The position numbers were made by a program, and so were the translations under genes. Below, piece by piece: positions 62,046 through 64,000 of a stretch of 64,000 bases of DNA. Each line of letters opens with the position of its first letter. Positions within the stretch are counted from its first letter, which is position 1. This DNA is from Oreohelix idahoensis. Its lineage: Eukaryota; Mollusca; Gastropoda; Stylommatophora; Oreohelicidae. Location of the stretch: assembly GCA_024509875.1 (NCBI GenBank), contig JAMPIV010010562.1:202501-266500 (forward strand), read 5' to 3'. Below the pieces are notes generated by a model. The model had not been told where the DNA came from. It did not search any database and worked only from the letters and a program-made list of their open reading frames with translations.

Positions 62046-64000
62046 CAATTCACTATCGTAAAACAAGCTATTGTTACCGAAACAGAACCAGGCTCGACAG
62101 TAAACATGACTCACTCCAATATCTTGGGGGCTAAGGAGATTTTAAAAATTGGATACTGGAATGTAAGAACTATGTATCAAGACGGAAAATTGGAAGAAGT
62201 AATTAAAGAAATGGATAATTATAAGTTGGATATATTGGGTGTCAGCGAGTGTAGATGGACGGGGAAGGGCATAAAATATTTTTCAGAAGAAAAAAAGCAA
62301 ATTATATACTCTGGTAGTAATGATAATCGTCACACAGAGGGAGTAGCCATCTTAATGACACAGAAAGCAGCAGCATCGCTTATCAGCTGGGTACCTATCA
62401 ATGAGAGGCTAATATTAGCTAGATTTCAGACACGATTTTTCAAGCTCTCAATTGTACAATGTTATGCACCAACTAACGACGCTCTTGATACCACAAAAGA
62501 TGACTTCTATGAAGCACTTCTAAGTACCATCAACACAATACCCAAGCATGACATAATAGCAGTCATGGGTGATTTTAACGCCAAAGTAGGTGACAACAAC
62601 GATGGAGTACAAAGATATCTCGGTACTCATGGCATAGGCTGTATGAATCAAAATGGCGAAAGACTTCTAGAACTTTGTGAAATATCAAACCTCGTTGTGG
62701 CAGACACCATCTTTCCACATAAGAATATCCACAAGATAACATGGAATTCACCTGATGGCAGAACTAAGAACCAGATAGATCACTTCTGCATAAGCGCTAA
62801 ATTTCGCTCATCAGTTCAAGACGTCAGAGCATACAGAGGTGCAGAGATCGGAAGCGATCATAACCTCTGCATAGCTAAACTGAGAATTAAACTGAAGAAG
62901 TTATACCAACAGAATAAAAATAGAAGAATAGATGTACACAGACTGCAATCAAATGATATAAAGGAGGAATATAATGTCAAAATGAACAACTATTTCGATG
63001 CTTTAGGCAAAATTGACAACGATATCACCACCAAGACAATCGATACTAAATGGGAACAACTGAGAACAGCAATGACAGAAGCAGCAGTAGCGACCACCGG
63101 ATACCTAGTACATAAAAAGAAAAAATGGATGAGAGAAGATACTTGGGATAAAATACAAGAAAGGAAAACAGCAAAACTTAAACTACTAGCGGCAAGTACA
63201 CATAATGCAGTTGAATCTTGCAAACTAACTTATAACTTGTTAAATAAAGAAGTGAAGACAAAAACTCGAAGAGATAAAAGACATTTCATCAATGAACTGG
63301 CCGTAGAAGCTGAAAATGCTGCAAGAACTGGTAATAGTAGGTGCCTTTATCAAATTACAAAACAACTATGTCACCAGCCTACTGCTATGGAAACACCTGT
63401 TAAAGGTAAATTAGGGAATTCAATACCAACAGAAAAAGAACAAATGAAGAGATGGGCTGAGCACTTCATGGAGGTGCTAAACAGACCACCACCAACAGTA
63501 ACACCTGATTTTAATAATGAAACACCCACAACCACCTTGCCAATAACTTGCGATGAATTCACGCTGGACGAGATCAAACAAGCCGTTAAAAGATTAAAAA
63601 ATTTTAAAGCTGCTGGAGTTGACGAAATTTCAGGGAAAATGATTAAAGCAGTTAATGACAACAACCTCTTGAGAATTTTAGATATTATAAATGAAGTATG
63701 GAGAGAAGAACAACCACCACAACAATGGAAAGACAGTATTATTGTAAAGTTACCGAAGAAAGGTGATCTATCAGACTGTAATAACTGGCGTGGTATATCT
63801 CTATTATCAGTACCTGGAAAATTATTATGTTGCATGATGTTAGAAAGACTTAAATTGCATGCTGACGAAAAGATCAGAGAAGAACAAGCGGGTTTCAGGC
63901 CGAAACGATCATGTATTGATCAAATATTCACACTAAGAACAATTATAGAAGAATCAGTGGAAAGGCAATCGCCACTTATTATCACCTTCGTCGATTTTCA
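62046..64000 (+). mobile_element. RTE-like LINE, 5' part, continuing past the window
   Basis: Intact endonuclease and start of RT with no visible 5' truncation within the coding region. The left boundary is uncertain and could lie up to a few hundred bases upstream. Confidence 0.85.
62106..64000 (+). CDS. RTE-like LINE endonuclease-reverse transcriptase, open to the window end
   Basis: I translated this frame by hand: from ATG 62106 it is open for 631 codons with no stop and leaves the window. It is also open back to 62046. Endonuclease: GYWNVRTMYQDGKLEEV, GVSECRWTGKG (catalytic Glu), QCYAPTNDAL, AVMGDFNAKVG, TWNSPDGRTKNQIDHF and GAEIGSDHNLCIAKLR (Asp-His). A linker of about 200 residues follows. 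RT begins with LKNFKAAGVDEISGKM, VKLPKKGDLSDCNNWRGI and EQAGFRPKRSCIDQIFTLR. The window ends just at the first catalytic box (FVDF). It is the same clade as the LINE at 18444/31575 and the best-preserved LINE here; whether it is full length depends on sequence beyond 64000. Confidence 0.93.
   Translation, partial: MTHSNILGAKEILKIGYWNVRTMYQDGKLEEVIKEMDNYKLDILGVSECRWTGKGIKYFSEEKKQIIYSGSNDNRHTEGVAILMTQKAAASLISWVPINERLILARFQTRFFKLSIVQCYAPTNDALDTTKDDFYEALLSTINTIPKHDIIAVMGDFNAKVGDNNDGVQRYLGTHGIGCMNQNGERLLELCEISNLVVADTIFPHKNIHKITWNSPDGRTKNQIDHFCISAKFRSSVQDVRAYRGAEIGSDHNLCIAKLRIKLKKLYQQNKNRRIDVHRLQSNDIKEEYNVKMNNYFDALGKIDNDITTKTIDTKWEQLRTAMTEAAVATTGYLVHKKKKWMREDTWDKIQERKTAKLKLLAASTHNAVESCKLTYNLLNKEVKTKTRRDKRHFINELAVEAENAARTGNSRCLYQITKQLCHQPTAMETPVKGKLGNSIPTEKEQMKRWAEHFMEVLNRPPPTVTPDFNNETPTTTLPITCDEFTLDEIKQAVKRLKNFKAAGVDEISGKMIKAVNDNNLLRILDIINEVWREEQPPQQWKDSIIVKLPKKGDLSDCNNWRGISLLSVPGKLLCCMMLERLKLHADEKIREEQAGFRPKRSCIDQIFTLRTIIEESVERQSPLIITFVDF

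Overview
The window is eukaryotic, AT-rich animal DNA made almost entirely of transposable elements. I see no bacterial features, no tRNA or rRNA gene and no convincing single-copy host gene. The mix suggests a marine invertebrate, perhaps a mollusc or other lophotrochozoan: Gmr1-type Ty3/gypsy elements, RTE-like LINEs with microsatellite tails, a Jockey/I-like LINE remnant, a mariner, and a SINE-like core sequence. Species cannot be set from the sequence alone.

Layout. 1-1218: unique DNA, then a 49-52 bp minisatellite. 2865-4640: 5'-truncated LINE, running at its 3' end into a 36-bp minisatellite (4665-5430). 7972-17790: complete gypsy element A (1435-bp LTRs, TSD GTGAC, one frameshift). 18444-31575: an RTE-like LINE on the minus strand, split inside its ORF by complete gypsy element B (20356-30171, 1509-bp LTRs, TSD GGGAC, one frameshift). 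31876-42700: an L1/Tx1-like LINE on the minus strand, split by gypsy element C (32326-40945, TSD GATAT, one in-frame stop) and by a mariner (41253-42588, TSD TA). 42925-57442: older, decayed gypsy element D. Its 5' LTR is split by a younger LTR element, E (44205-50121, TSD GAAA). 58530-61405: three LINE remnants. 62106-64000: the open 5' part of another RTE-like LINE that leaves the window.

Elements A-D all carry pol in the order protease, integrase, reverse transcriptase, RNase H. This is the Gmr1 arrangement, not the usual gypsy order. A and B share leader hairpins, a hairpin before the polypurine tract and a CX2CX13CGH motif before the protease (C has the last one too).

The most striking object is element E. 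It has 2.1-kb LTRs about 1% diverged, a putative primer-binding site, a polypurine tract and one intact ORF of 495 codons. That ORF has no protease, integrase or RT. It joins a Gag-like N-terminus to a cold-shock domain followed by two CCHC zinc knuckles, the domain pair of the RNA-binding protein LIN28. It looks like a non-autonomous Gag-only retrotransposon that captured a LIN28-like gene.
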